The notes under the pieces were generated by a model. That model did not search any database. It was not told where the DNA came from and was given only the letters and a program-made list of their open reading frames with translations. Positions 28,780-39,646 of a DNA stretch of 64,000 nt are shown in pieces. A program made the position numbers and the translations under genes. The stretch lies in the NCBI RefSeq assembly GCF_025336525.1, contig NZ_JAOCZP010000009.1, forward strand, positions 1-64,000, read 5' to 3'. Numbering within the stretch: position 1 is the first letter of the stretch; each line of letters begins with the position of its first letter. The stretch is from Chelativorans salis (GTDB taxonomy: Bacteria; Pseudomonadota; Alphaproteobacteria; Rhizobiales; Rhizobiaceae).

Positions 28780-31700
28780 TCACTCAGCCGCCTCGAGAAG
28801 CGGGTCCGGGTCGGTTTTCTTCAGCCGGGCGATGAGGCGGGTGCGTTCTTCCGCTGCTTTCTGCGCATTCGCCTCCTTCACGTGGCCAAAACCGCGGATG
28901 AGGGCCGGCACGGAGGCGAGTGCGGCGGCCGCTTCCGTGCGGCCGGGGGCTAGCGAAGCTTCGATCAGGTCGAGATCGGCTTCATATTGGGCAAGAAGCT
29001 GGCGTTCCATGCGCCGTTCGGCGGAATGGCCGAAGGGGTCGAAGACAGTGCCGCGCAGGCGCTTCATCCGGGCGAGCAGGGAGAAAGCCTTGAGCATCCA
29101 CTGGCCGTAGCGCGCCTTTTTCAGATGCCCAGCGGCGTCGCGTCGGGCGAAGATCGGCGGGGCGAGGTGGAATTCGAGGCGGTCGTAGTTTTCGAACTCG
29201 GCGGCGAGCTGACGCTTGAAGGAACCGTCGGTGTAGAGGCGGGCGACCTCGTACTCGTCCTTGATGGCCATCAGTTTGAAGAGGTTGCGGGCGGCCGCCT
29301 CCGTCACCGCCGTGGCGCCGGGGGATACTTTCTCTTCCGCCGTGCGCAGGCGCGCGATGCGCGTGCGGTAGCGCTCGGCATAGGCCGCGTCCAGATAGCC
29401 GGCGAGGAAATCGGCGCGGCGGTCGATGATCTCGTCGAGCGTGCGGGCAGGCTCCTCGCTGACCGCGGGCGCGGCGCGGGCCACCAGGTCGCTGACGTGG
29501 CGCGGCTCGTGTGCTGCACGGCGGCCCCAGCGGAAGGCGGAAAGGTTCATGGGGACGGCCTGACCATTGAGCTCGATCGCCTTTTCGATCGCCTCGGCCG
29601 AGACCGGCAGGCCGCCAAGCTGGTAGGCCATGCCGAGCATAAACATGTTCGCGCCGATGGAATTGCCGAAGAGCACAGTGGCGGCCTTCGTGGCGTCGAA
29701 GAAATGTGCCCTCTCCTCGCCCGCCGCCTTGCGCACGGCCCTCTTCAGCTGCTCGATCGGCAGCGAAAAATCGGCCGAACGGGCGAAATCGCCCGGCATC
29801 ACCTCCGCCGTGTTAGCGAGGAACAGCGTGTGCCCCTCGCGAACGGTGGAAAGCACCTTGCGCGCACCGGAGACGACGAGGTCGCAGCCGAGCACCAGGT
29901 CGGCCTTGCCGGCCGGAACATGAATGGAGTTGATGTCGGCCGGTGTGCGGGCAATGCGCAAATGCGAGAAGACAGCGCCGCCCTTCTGCGCCAGTCCCGC
30001 CATGTCGATGATGCCCGAACCCTTGCCTTCCAGATGTGCCGCCATGCCGAGGATGGCGCCGATGGTGACAACACCCGTGCCGCCGATACCGTCGACGATG
30101 CCGGCCCAGCCGCTATCGAGCGGGAAAAGCTCCGGCTCCGGCACGCCTTCGAGAGGATCACCGCCATCTGCGACACCCTTCAGCTTCCTCAGCTTCGCCC
30201 CGTGCACGGTGACAAAAGACGGGCAGAAGCCGTTGACGCAGGAAAAGTCCTTGTTGCAGCTCGACTGGTCGATGCGCCGCTTGCGCCCGAACTCGGTCTC
30301 CACGGGCTGCACGGAGACACAGTTGGATTTCACACCGCAGTCGCCGCAACCCTCGCAGACGAGCTCGTTGATAATCACCCGCTTGTCCGGATCGGGATAG
30401 GTGCCGCGCTTGCGCCGGCGGCGCTTTTCGGCCGCGCAGGTCTGGTCGTAGATGAGGACGGAGACGCCATTGGCGTCGCGCAACGTCCGCTGCACCTCGT
30501 CGAGATCGTCGCGGTGATGTACGGTAGTGCCGGCAGGAAAGCGGACGACGCCGTCATACTTCTCCGGCTCGTCGCTGACGACGGCGATGCGCTTCACGCC
30601 CTCCGCGCGTACCTGGTCGGCGATCATCTCCATCGTCAGCCCGCCTTCGTGCGGCTGGCCGCCGGTCATCGCCACGGCGTCGTTATAGAGGATCTTGTAG
30701 GTCATGTTGACGCCGGCGGCGATGGCCGCCCGCAGCGCCAGGGAACCCGAATGGTTGTAGGTTCCGTCTCCGAGGTTCTGGAAGAAGTGCTCGCGCTTGG
30801 AGAACGGCGCCTGACCGATCCACTGTGCCCCCTCTCCGCCCATGGCGGTGAAGCCCACCGTGCCGCGGTCCATCCACAATGCCATGAAATGGCAGCCGAT
30901 GCCGCCGCCGGCGATCGAGCCTTCCGGTAGTTGCGTGGAGGTGTTGTGCGGGCAGCCGGAGCAGAAGTAGGGCACCCGCGTGGCGACGTCCTTGGTGTCG
31001 GCCAGCATCGCCTGGAATTGGCGCAGCCTGGCGACGCGCGCGGAGATCTCCTCGGACGGGCCGATGACCTTGAGGATGCGTTCGCCGATGGTGATGGCGA
31101 TGTGGTTGGGGTCGAGCGCGCCCATGGCGCGGAACAGCCGCTCGCCGCGCTCGTCCTTCTTGCCGATCACCGTCGGCTGCATGGAGGTGCCGTAAAGGTC
31201 CTCACGCACCTGCACCTCGATCAGCGAGCGCTTCTCCTCGACCACGATCACCATTTCGAGGCCGCGCGCGAAATCCTTGATATGCTCGAGATCGAGCGGC
31301 CACGGGCAGGCGACCTTGAAGAGCCTCACCCCCAGCGCGTTGGCACGCGCCTCGTCTATACCCAGGTCACCCAGTGCCTGGCGCACGTCGAGATAGCTGG
31401 TGCCGACGGTGATGATGCCGAGCTTGGGGCTGCGCCCACCGGAGAAAGCGATGCGGTTGAGCCCGTTTTCGCGCACGAAGGCGGCTGCCGCGGCACGCTT
31501 GTAATCGTGCAGCCGCTCCTCTTGGCCAAGCTGGTTCACCTCGTGGCGGATGTTCAAACCGCCCGGCGGCATGTCGATCTCGGGCAGAACGATGTTCAGC
31601 CGCTCCAGCGCCACGTCGACGGAGGCCGTCGATTCGATGTTGTCCTTGACGCATTTGATCGCCGCCCACGTGCCGGCAAAGCGTGACAAGGCATATCCGT

Positions 31701-32253
31701 AGAGCCCGTAGTCGATCAGTTCCTGCACGCCCGCCGGGTTGAGGATCGGCACCATGGCGTCAACGAAGGCGAACTCGCTGGCATGCGCCACGGTGGAGGA
31801 TTCGGCGGCGTGGTCGTCGCCCATCAGCGCCAAAACGCCGCCGTGCTTCGACGAACCGGCGAGATTGGCATGGCGGAAGACGTCGCCAGTGCGGTCAACG
31901 CCCGGCCCCTTGCCGTACCAGAGCGCGAAGACGCCGTCGTGCTTGCCCTCGCCCAAAAGCTCCGTCTGCTGCGAGCCCCAGCAGGCGGTTGCTGCCAATT
32001 CCTCGTTGAGGCCGGGCTGGAAGACGACGGAGGATTTTCGCAGCTCGGCCTGCGCTTTCCAGAGCTGCAGATCGAGGCCGCCGAGCGGCGAGCCGCGGTA
32101 GCCGGAGACGAAGCCGGCCGTATCGAGCCCGGCCCGGCGGTCACGCTCGCGCTGCATCATCAGCATGCGCACGATGGCCTGAGCACCAGAAACGAATATG
32201 CGCTCCTTGGCGAGGTCGTATTTATCGCTGAGCGAAACCTCGTGAAGCGTCAT
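28780..32253 (-). CDS. indolepyruvate ferredoxin oxidoreductase, fused single chain
   Basis: 1157 residues. An IorA-like half begins at the N-terminus (GYRGSPLGGLD) and includes the TPP-binding region GEGAQWIGQAP with GDGTYNHSGSLALRAA; a cysteine-rich ferredoxin-like segment follows at roughly 620-690 (CEGCGDCGVKSNC; CNKDFSCVNGFC); the IorB-like gamma domain comes after GGTGVVTIGAILGMAAH. It converts indolepyruvate or phenylpyruvate plus CoA to aryl-acetyl-CoA, CO2 and reduced ferredoxin. The ATG at 32253 has CTAGGAGG upstream; a longer frame to 32304 adds 17 unlikely residues. Confidence 0.93.
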   Translation of the reverse strand: MTLHEVSLSDKYDLAKERIFVSGAQAIVRMLMMQRERDRRAGLDTAGFVSGYRGSPLGGLDLQLWKAQAELRKSSVVFQPGLNEELAATACWGSQQTELLGEGKHDGVFALWYGKGPGVDRTGDVFRHANLAGSSKHGGVLALMGDDHAAESSTVAHASEFAFVDAMVPILNPAGVQELIDYGLYGYALSRFAGTWAAIKCVKDNIESTASVDVALERLNIVLPEIDMPPGGLNIRHEVNQLGQEERLHDYKRAAAAAFVRENGLNRIAFSGGRSPKLGIITVGTSYLDVRQALGDLGIDEARANALGVRLFKVACPWPLDLEHIKDFARGLEMVIVVEEKRSLIEVQVREDLYGTSMQPTVIGKKDERGERLFRAMGALDPNHIAITIGERILKVIGPSEEISARVARLRQFQAMLADTKDVATRVPYFCSGCPHNTSTQLPEGSIAGGGIGCHFMALWMDRGTVGFTAMGGEGAQWIGQAPFSKREHFFQNLGDGTYNHSGSLALRAAIAAGVNMTYKILYNDAVAMTGGQPHEGGLTMEMIADQVRAEGVKRIAVVSDEPEKYDGVVRFPAGTTVHHRDDLDEVQRTLRDANGVSVLIYDQTCAAEKRRRRKRGTYPDPDKRVIINELVCEGCGDCGVKSNCVSVQPVETEFGRKRRIDQSSCNKDFSCVNGFCPSFVTVHGAKLRKLKGVADGGDPLEGVPEPELFPLDSGWAGIVDGIGGTGVVTIGAILGMAAHLEGKGSGIIDMAGLAQKGGAVFSHLRIARTPADINSIHVPAGKADLVLGCDLVVSGARKVLSTVREGHTLFLANTAEVMPGDFARSADFSLPIEQLKRAVRKAAGEERAHFFDATKAATVLFGNSIGANMFMLGMAYQLGGLPVSAEAIEKAIELNGQAVPMNLSAFRWGRRAAHEPRHVSDLVARAAPAVSEEPARTLDEIIDRRADFLAGYLDAAYAERYRTRIARLRTAEEKVSPGATAVTEAAARNLFKLMAIKDEYEVARLYTDGSFKRQLAAEFENYDRLEFHLAPPIFARRDAAGHLKKARYGQWMLKAFSLLARMKRLRGTVFDPFGHSAERRMERQLLAQYEADLDLIEASLAPGRTEAAAALASVPALIRGFGHVKEANAQKAAEERTRLIARLKKTDPDPLLEAAE

Positions 32254-32745
32254 GAACTTTTTCCTCCTAGAGGCAGCACGGTCTGCCGAGACGGCCCGCA
32301 CCATCGGGCGCGCATTTGCCTATATATAGGTAGCACGGAAGATGGTTATCCATGTCCGACCGCATCCGAACAAGGGGCACGCTCTTCGGAGTCATGCGTT
32401 AGTTTTCTCTCGGCTGGCCATGGCGTCAAATGATTTCGAACCTGCGACAATAAAGAGCAAGGCTGCAACCGAATGCCCATCGGCTTTGACAGAAAATAGC
32501 GCGTACGGCGCACCCTACGCAGCATTGTTTCTAGCCGCACCTGGGACAAATGCGGCGGTTTGCGTGATCCGCGGCAATGGAATGGCCGCCACCGCGCTTC
32601 CCTTTGCCGAGCGAAGCTGTTAGTTGCGCGCCGATTTCACGTTAGCGGCCGGCCTTAACGGTCGACATTTGCGCCTACGCAATGCAGTGTCGCCCAAAAA
32701 AGAACCGGCCCGGACCGGACGTCAGGGGAAATTCTGGAGGAGCAA
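32254..32745. promoter_or_regulatory. 491-bp divergent intergenic region, IOR / TRAP
   Basis: No convincing gene. A perfect 12-bp palindrome CCTATATATAGG sits at 32319-32330, about 66 bp before the oxidoreductase start. A TTGACA at about 32486 faces the TRAP genes but has no good -10 partner. GGAGGAG precedes the dctQ ATG. A 93-codon plus-strand frame (32342-32623) has no ribosome site or family features and is not called. Confidence 0.5.
32319..32330. promoter_or_regulatory. AT-rich perfect palindrome upstream of the indolepyruvate oxidoreductase
   Basis: CCTATATATAGG, 12 bp, fully self-complementary, in the leader or promoter of the oxidoreductase gene. It could be a -10 region or operator; no regulator gene lies next to it. 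Confidence 0.35.
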
Positions 32746-33357
32746 ATGGCGGGGCTACTCGGCCTGTCGCGTTTTATCGATCGAATCAATCAGTTCATCG
32801 GCAGGCAAGTGTCCTGGCTCGTTCTGGCGGCGGTGCTGGTCTCGGCCTACAATGCCATCGTGCGTTTTCTGGGCAGCGGCCTGCCGGCCTACCTGCCGAT
32901 CCCGCGTGCCTCAAATGCACTTCTGGAACTGCAGTGGTATCTCTATGGCACGGTGTTCATGCTTGCCTCGGCCTACACCTTGCTGCGCAACGAGCACATC
33001 CGCATCGACATCGTGTCGGGCAAGCTCTCGAAGCGGGTGCGCGACTGGATCGACCTGTTCTGCCACATTTTCTTCCTGCTCCCCTTCGTTTTGCTTCTGG
33101 TCTATCTCTCCTGGCCCTGGTTCCTACGCTCCTTCCGCAGCGGGGAGATGTCGACCAACGCCGGCGGGCTCATCATCTGGCCGGCCAAGTTCATGGTGGT
33201 CGCCGGCTTTGTGCTCCTGACGGCCCAGGCGCTTTCGGAAATCGTCAAACGTCTTGCCGTCATCCGCGGCATCATCGATGAGCCCAATCCACAGCATGAG
33301 CTGCCCCCGACGGTGGAAGCCGCCATCGAAATCGAGGAGGGGCAGACCCGTGATTGA
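32746..33357 (+). CDS. TRAP transporter small permease (DctQ type)
   Basis: 203 residues with four hydrophobic helices: VSWLVLAAVLVSAYNAIVR, LYGTVFMLASAYTLL, FFLLPFVLLLVYLSW and KFMVVAGFVLLTAQALSE. HIRIDIV after helix two is the DctQ hallmark. It forms the membrane complex with DctM. ATG preceded by GGAGGAG; the end overlaps the GTG of the large permease by eight bases. Confidence 0.93.
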   Translation: MAGLLGLSRFIDRINQFIGRQVSWLVLAAVLVSAYNAIVRFLGSGLPAYLPIPRASNALLELQWYLYGTVFMLASAYTLLRNEHIRIDIVSGKLSKRVRDWIDLFCHIFFLLPFVLLLVYLSWPWFLRSFRSGEMSTNAGGLIIWPAKFMVVAGFVLLTAQALSEIVKRLAVIRGIIDEPNPQHELPPTVEAAIEIEEGQTRD

Positions 33358-35158
33358 TCTGATCGCCCACAACCTCGCGCCGATCATGTTCACCTGCGTG
33401 ATGGCGATGCTCCTGATCGGGTATCCGGTGGCCTTCACGCTTGCCGCCGGCGGGCTCTTCTTCTTCGTCATTGGCGTGGAGCTTTCCTCGGTCTCCAGCG
33501 AAATCCGCCTGTTCTGGCCGCTTCTGCAGTCCCATCCCGAGCGCATCTACGGGATCATGTACAACGATACCCTCCTGGCCGTGCCCTTCTTTACCTTCAT
33601 GGGCCTGATCCTCGAGCGCTCGCGCATGGCCGAAGACCTTTTGGATACAATCGGCCAGCTCTTCGGCCCGGTGCGCGGAGGCCTCGCCTATGCCGTTGTG
33701 CTGGTCGGCGCGCTTCTGGCGGCGACCACCGGTGTGGTGGCAGCCTCGGTCATCGCCATGGGGCTGATCTCACTGCCGATCATGATGCGCTACAACTACA
33801 ACAGCGGCTTCGCCACCGGGGCCATCGCCGCCTCGGGTACGCTGGCGCAGATCGTGCCGCCGTCGCTCGTGCTGATTGTCATGGCGGACCAGCTTGGCCG
33901 ATCGGTCGGCGACATGTATGTCGGCGCCCTGCTGCCGGCGCTCATCATCGTCGGCATTTATTGCCTGCTGGTTTTCGTCACAACTTTGGTACGCCCGCAA
34001 TGGGCGCCCGCCCTACCTCCGGAAACCCGCACACTCGGCGGCGGTGTGTGGTCGCTAATCGCTGTCCTGGCGGCGGCCGTGGCGATCTACTTCGCCACTT
34101 ACCACACCATCTTCGCCGATATGCGGGAAGAGGTGCGTGTAGTCTGGGCCGCGACGACCGCCACGCTGGCCGCCCTCACCTTCAGCCTGCTCAACAGGCA
34201 CTTCAAACTCGGCATCCTGTCTCGGCTCACCGAGCAGGTGGTCATCGTGCTGATCCCACCGCTGGCGCTAATCTTCCTGGTGCTCGGCACCATCTTCCTC
34301 GGCATCGCCACGCCGACCGAGGGCGGTGCCATGGGCGCGACCGGCGCACTGGTGATGGCGCTCGCCAAGCGGCGGCTCACCCTCACCGTGCTCAAGCAAG
34401 CGCTCGATGCAACGACGAAGCTTTCGGCCTTCGTGATGTTCATCCTGATCGGCGCACGCGTCTTCGGCCTTACTTTCTACGGCATCAACGGCAATGTGTG
34501 GATCGAAGAGCTTTTGCTCAGCCTGCCAGGTGGCGAGACCGGCTTCCTTATAACGGTAACGATCATCGTCTTCATCCTCGGCTGCTTTCTCGATTTCTTC
34601 GAGATCGCCTTCATCATGGTGCCGCTCCTGGCGCCGGCGGCGGAGACGCTGGGCATCGATCTGATCTGGTTCGGCGTGATCCTGGGCATCAACCTGCAGA
34701 CGTCCTTCCTCACCCCGCCATTCGGCTTCTCGCTGTTCTACCTGCGCTCGATCGCGCCGATGAAGGCGTGGAAGGACGAGGTCTCCGGCCGCCTGCTGCC
34801 GGCCGTCAAGACTGGCGAGATCTATCGCGGCGCCGTGCCTTTCATCATCGTCCAGTTCTTGATGATCCTTCTGGTCATCGCCTTTCCCGGGCTCGTCACC
34901 CACTACAAGAGCGAGAACGTCGTCGATCCCAGCGAAGTCGAGATCACCATCCCAACCTTCGGAGACCAGGACGATCTCGGCGGTTCGCCATTCGGTACGC
35001 CGGCGGACAATGGCGGTGACGAGGGCGAGGAGAACGGAATGCAACTGCCGGGGCTCGAGGGGCTGCCGCCGATCGGCACACCTGAGGACGGCGAGGAGGC
35101 GCCCGCACCTTCGGCACCGCCGGCCCACGATCTCAGCCAACCGCCGAGCTTCGACTGA
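33350..35158 (+). CDS. TRAP transporter large permease (DctM type) with acidic tail
   Basis: 602 residues. More than ten helices of the DctM fold; GIMYNDTLLAVPFFTFMGLIL, AATTGVVAASVIAMGLISLP and ASGTLAQIVPPSLVLIVMADQ are family marks, and the long extra loop (about 220-300) fits the larger mannitol/chloroaromatic-type permeases. After FPGLVTHYKSE the last 75 or so residues are Gly/Pro/Asp/Glu-rich and likely disordered in the cytoplasm. GTG start at 33350 inside the end of dctQ. It uses a Na+ gradient for uptake. Confidence 0.92.
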   Translation: MIDLIAHNLAPIMFTCVMAMLLIGYPVAFTLAAGGLFFFVIGVELSSVSSEIRLFWPLLQSHPERIYGIMYNDTLLAVPFFTFMGLILERSRMAEDLLDTIGQLFGPVRGGLAYAVVLVGALLAATTGVVAASVIAMGLISLPIMMRYNYNSGFATGAIAASGTLAQIVPPSLVLIVMADQLGRSVGDMYVGALLPALIIVGIYCLLVFVTTLVRPQWAPALPPETRTLGGGVWSLIAVLAAAVAIYFATYHTIFADMREEVRVVWAATTATLAALTFSLLNRHFKLGILSRLTEQVVIVLIPPLALIFLVLGTIFLGIATPTEGGAMGATGALVMALAKRRLTLTVLKQALDATTKLSAFVMFILIGARVFGLTFYGINGNVWIEELLLSLPGGETGFLITVTIIVFILGCFLDFFEIAFIMVPLLAPAAETLGIDLIWFGVILGINLQTSFLTPPFGFSLFYLRSIAPMKAWKDEVSGRLLPAVKTGEIYRGAVPFIIVQFLMILLVIAFPGLVTHYKSENVVDPSEVEITIPTFGDQDDLGGSPFGTPADNGGDEGEENGMQLPGLEGLPPIGTPEDGEEAPAPSAPPAHDLSQPPSFD

Positions 35159-35184
35159 GAAACGCGAACCATAAGCATAAATGA

Positions 35185-35216
35185 AAGGCCCCGGAGCGAT
35201 CCTCCGGGGCCTTCTT
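35185..35216. terminator. bidirectional terminator between dctM and dctP
   Basis: AAGGCCCCGGAG (35185-35196), loop CGATC, CTCCGGGGCCTT (35202-35213): a perfect 12-bp stem. It lies between convergent genes and fits termination in both directions. Confidence 0.85.
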
Positions 35217-35236
35217 GCATGCTTGCCGTGCTGCGA

Positions 35237-36457
<1,221 letters not shown>

Positions 36458-36630
36458 CTAGCGCCGTCGGACGCTCCGAAGCCGCACCCGTTCCATCTAT
36501 CCTCATGGTAAGATGCACGAATCCAGCGTGGCCGATCGGTACGGGCACGGAGTTGGAAACGTGAGCGCGAACCGCTACATGTCGGGCAGCCGGCGCTCCA
36601 ACGGAGCGCCAGGAAAGGCGGAAGGAAACC

Positions 36631-37401
36631 ATGCGTCAGCCCCTCGTCGCCGTCTCGACGGATGTGAAGGATTTTGAGAATTACACCTGGCATGCCGTGC
36701 CGGAGCAGTATCTGGAGGCAGCGTTGTCGGCCGCCGGCGTGCTGCCGGTGCTGGTGCCCTCCTTCGGCGACAGGCTCGATCTCGACGCACTTCTCGCCTC
36801 CGTGGACGGGGTGATGCTGACGGGAGCGAAGTCGAACGTGCATCCCTCCCACTACGGCGGCGAGGCGGACGATAGGAACGGCCCCTACGACGAACGCCGC
36901 GACGCCACGACGCTTCCGCTCATCCGCAAGGCGATCGCGGCCGGTGTGCCGCTGCTTGCCATCTGCCGCGGCATCCAGGAGATGAACGTGGCGCTCGGCG
37001 GGTCGCTCGCCGGCGAAATCCAGGAGCGGGAGGGAACGCTGGACCATCGGGCGCCGGAGAGCCCATCCCAGGCCGAGCGCTTCGCCATCCGCCATCCGGT
37101 GTCCATCAAGCCGGGGGGATGCCTTGCGGGCGTGTTCGGTGCCGGCGAGATCAACGTGAACTCGGTGCATCGGCAGGGGGTCGACCGGCTCGGGCCAAAC
37201 CTGCAGGTGGAGGCGACGGCGCCGGACGGCACGGTCGAGGCGGTGTCGGTGGTTGGGGCGCCGGCCTTCGCCGTCGGCGTGCAGTGGCACCCCGAATACT
37301 GGGCGGCGAGCGACAGTGCGTCCAAGCGCATCTTCGCGGCCTTTGGAGATGCCGTGCGCGCCCATCGGGCAGCGCGAGATGGGGCGGTTGCTGCGGAGTA
37401 A
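36631..37401 (+). CDS. gamma-glutamyl-gamma-aminobutyrate hydrolase family class I glutamine amidotransferase
   Basis: 256 residues, PuuD/C26 peptidase type. The nucleophile Cys is in AICRGIQEMNV (about residue 112), the His in VGVQWHPEYW (about 221), with SVDGVMLTGAKSNVHPSHY upstream. Such enzymes split gamma-glutamyl amides such as gamma-glutamyl-GABA from putrescine breakdown. No other puu genes are adjacent. AGGCGGAAGG precedes the ATG. Confidence 0.88.
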   Translation: MRQPLVAVSTDVKDFENYTWHAVPEQYLEAALSAAGVLPVLVPSFGDRLDLDALLASVDGVMLTGAKSNVHPSHYGGEADDRNGPYDERRDATTLPLIRKAIAAGVPLLAICRGIQEMNVALGGSLAGEIQEREGTLDHRAPESPSQAERFAIRHPVSIKPGGCLAGVFGAGEINVNSVHRQGVDRLGPNLQVEATAPDGTVEAVSVVGAPAFAVGVQWHPEYWAASDSASKRIFAAFGDAVRAHRAARDGAVAAE

Positions 37402-37406
37402 GGCCC

Positions 37407-37805
37407 TTACCTTACGGTGAGCGCCATCAGCGGTGCGGCGGGGGTGAGTGATTCATAGGCCACACCGTCGGCTGCGTAGAACTCGGCGATGACGCGGCCG
37501 TCCGCCGCTTCGAAGGCGACATCGCGGTCCGCGCCCTCCCGCCAGTAGCGCGCTTCGCTCAAGCGCGGCATCAGCAGGACACAGTCGGCCGCCAGCTCGA
37601 TCTCCGCGCGGCCGATGCCAGCGGACTTGCCCTTGGCGATGGTGCAGCTTCCGTCGCGCCCTGCCACCCTCAGCCGATAATGGGAATGCGGTCCTTGCCG
37701 TTCCTGCACCGAGGGGTCGGCCGCCGCTGTCCCTTCCTGGTCGGAGGCGACGAAAGCAAGCGCGCCAACTCCCATGACTACCAGTCCAACAAGTACCGAT
37801 TTCAC
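37407..37805 (-). CDS. small secreted protein, possibly AprI/Inh-like metalloprotease inhibitor
   Basis: 132 residues. Hydrophobic N-terminus KSVLVGLVVMGVGALAFVAS looks like a signal peptide; the mature part has two Cys (GSCTIAK and ADCVLLM) about 25 residues apart and a beta-rich pattern ending VIAEFYAADGVAYESL, resembling the AprI/Inh/Omp19 barrel. The match is weak. GTG start at 37805 chosen so that the signal peptide is N-terminal; an ATG at 37853 is possible. Convergent with the GATase gene. Confidence 0.5.
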   Translation of the reverse strand: MKSVLVGLVVMGVGALAFVASDQEGTAAADPSVQERQGPHSHYRLRVAGRDGSCTIAKGKSAGIGRAEIELAADCVLLMPRLSEARYWREGADRDVAFEAADGRVIAEFYAADGVAYESLTPAAPLMALTVR

Positions 37806-37883
37806 GTGTTCGCCCCTCTGCCAATGAATGGCAAAAACGATCATTGCCGGCAAAAGTTAATAGAACCTTGCCGGCGCCGATCC

Positions 37884-38867
37884 TTATCCCCCACTCCGCA
37901 CATGCGCCGTCTCGGCCACAGGGGTCAGCGCCTCGCCCTTCGTGAACCAGGCGATGAGATTGTCGACCATCAGGTCAGCCATGGCCTGGCGTGTGTGCAC
38001 CGATGCCGAGCCGACATGAGGCAACAGGCAGGCATTCTCGCGGGCAAGAAGCGCCTCGGGCACGTTCGGCTCGTCAGCAAACACGTCGAGGCCGGCGGCG
38101 AGGATGGTTTCCTTTTCGAGCGCCTCGGCAAGGGCCGCCTCGTCCACCGCACTGCCGCGCCCGACATTGACGAAGACGCCGTTGGCGCCGAGCGCCGTGA
38201 ATATCTCGGCATTGACTATCTTTTCGGTCGCGGCCCCTCCCGGTGCCACCGAGATCAGCGTATCGACGGCCTCCGCGAGGGAAAGCAGCGTGGGATGGTA
38301 CTCGTAGTCGACGCCTTGGACCTGGCGCCGGTTGTGATAGCTGACGGGCAGGCCGAAGGCTTCGATGCGGCGCGCGATGGCGCGGCCGATGCGCCCCAGC
38401 CCGAAGATGCCGACGCTGCGCCCGCGCAGCGTGCCCCGTGTCAGCGGGTATGGCCCCTCGCCGCGCCAGCGCCCCGCGCGCAGCCAGCTTTCTGCTTTCG
38501 GCAGCTCGCGCACCGTGTTGATGAGGAGGCCGATGGCGGTGTCCGCCACCTCCTCCGTCAGGACATCCGGCGTGTTGGTGACCATGACATTCCTGGTGCC
38601 CGCATGCGCCGCGTCCACGCCATCGTAGCCGACGCCGAAATTGGCGATGATCCGCAGATTGGGAAGCGCGTCGATGAAGGCCGCGTTGACGATCGTCGCG
38701 GAAGCGATGCCGACCACCGACCGCTTCATCTCTTCCGTCAGGAGCGCCGGGTCGGCCTTGTCGATCCCGACCAGCCGGAAGCGCTCACCGATGCGGTCGG
38801 CCGCATAGGCAGGTATCTTCCCCGGCACGAGGATCGTCGTTTCTGCGCGCATCTCACTCATCAACAT
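37884..38867 (-). CDS. D-isomer-specific 2-hydroxyacid dehydrogenase (glyoxylate/hydroxypyruvate reductase type)
   Basis: 327 residues. NAD(P) motif GIFGLGRIGRAIA near 152, catalytic Arg in VNVGRGSAVDE, Glu in FADEPNVPE and His in LLPHVGSASVHTRQ. It reduces 2-oxoacids such as glyoxylate or hydroxypyruvate; the exact substrate is not set by sequence. It could feed glyoxylate from the purine island into glycerate, but it is far from it here. Confidence 0.9.
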   Translation of the reverse strand: MLMSEMRAETTILVPGKIPAYAADRIGERFRLVGIDKADPALLTEEMKRSVVGIASATIVNAAFIDALPNLRIIANFGVGYDGVDAAHAGTRNVMVTNTPDVLTEEVADTAIGLLINTVRELPKAESWLRAGRWRGEGPYPLTRGTLRGRSVGIFGLGRIGRAIARRIEAFGLPVSYHNRRQVQGVDYEYHPTLLSLAEAVDTLISVAPGGAATEKIVNAEIFTALGANGVFVNVGRGSAVDEAALAEALEKETILAAGLDVFADEPNVPEALLARENACLLPHVGSASVHTRQAMADLMVDNLIAWFTKGEALTPVAETAHVRSGG

Positions 38868-39079
38868 CTCCTTATTCGCTTCGCCCGCACGGTATGCGCT
38901 GGGGCGAGGATTGTGAAGTGGAACCGGCGATCCTTCGGCAAGCCCCCAGGCTCAGGGTGAGGACAGGCGCGCGCCATCGTTGCCACGCCCGCTGCTCGCG
39001 TCTGGCCATTTCAAAGAACCCACCTTCGGGAAGGCTCCCTTGAGGTGGTGGGAAGACGGGCGGCCAAAATGTCGCCAGT

Positions 39080-39229
39080 CTAAATTTTTTTCAGCGACCT
39101 CTCGGCCGCCCGTCCGGCGATTTCCGTCTCCGCCCGTTCCGCTTCCAGGGAGTGGATTGTGGAAGGTTTTTGCCTTCCGCGACGGGGGTGGCCCTTCGAC
39201 CCGCTCGGGGCTGCCACGTTGCCCGTCAT
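39080..39229 (-). CDS. possible small basic protein
   Basis: A 49-codon frame starting at an ATG (39229) with a good ribosome site, GGAGCGGAGGA, directly upstream. The peptide begins MTGNVAAPSGSKGHP and ends in a charged helix-like stretch, ERAETEIAGRAAERSLKKI. No family recognised. It lies in an otherwise gene-poor kilobase, so it may be real or chance. Confidence 0.3.
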   Translation of the reverse strand: MTGNVAAPSGSKGHPRRGRQKPSTIHSLEAERAETEIAGRAAERSLKKI

Positions 39230-39565
39230 TCCTCCGCTCCCCTTTAAAGTGCACCGTCCGGCACGCGCCGCCCGTAGTGGCGGCAGGGGAACCCTTGGGC
39301 AGAGCCTCCCCGGGCCGGCCGCCACGTTAGCGGCCCGCCGGAGGCGCCGACCCCTCCCCACGAGACCGCCGTCGCGATCTGCGTTCCCGTAGGAGGGACG
39401 GGACCATGATAGGGGCGGCCTGGGCAGGGGGGCGTATTTTCGCGCAAAAAAGTTTGCAGGTTGTGGGGGATCAATGGGTTGGCGGGTAATCGGGTCGAAA
39501 TTTATCCCCCGCTTGTCCAATAGCCGCGCCTTTGGCCGGAAGGGCTGTAGAGTTCCTCCAAACAT

Positions 39566-39646
39566 GCGTCATCCCGGCCAAGGGAGCGTAAGCTCCTGCA
39601 GAGCCGGGACGCATTCCGTGACTCGTCCAACGTTCCGGGATGACGC
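39566..39646. repeat. GCGTCATCCCGG palindromic repeat
   Basis: Outer arms GCGTCATCCCGG (39566-39577) and CCGGGATGACGC (39635-39646) are perfect complements; an inner hairpin GGAGC-GTAA-GCTCC lies at about 39583-39596. Shares its arm with the element at 18016, so the two belong to one dispersed family. Confidence 0.7.

Noticed and set aside
28987-30930. 647-codon plus frame opposite the indolepyruvate oxidoreductase
   Set aside because: Antisense shadow in high-GC DNA; no conserved motif.
39063-39470. GC-rich intergenic region as RNase P RNA, tmRNA or SRP RNA
   Set aside because: None of the conserved core sequences could be found on either strand.
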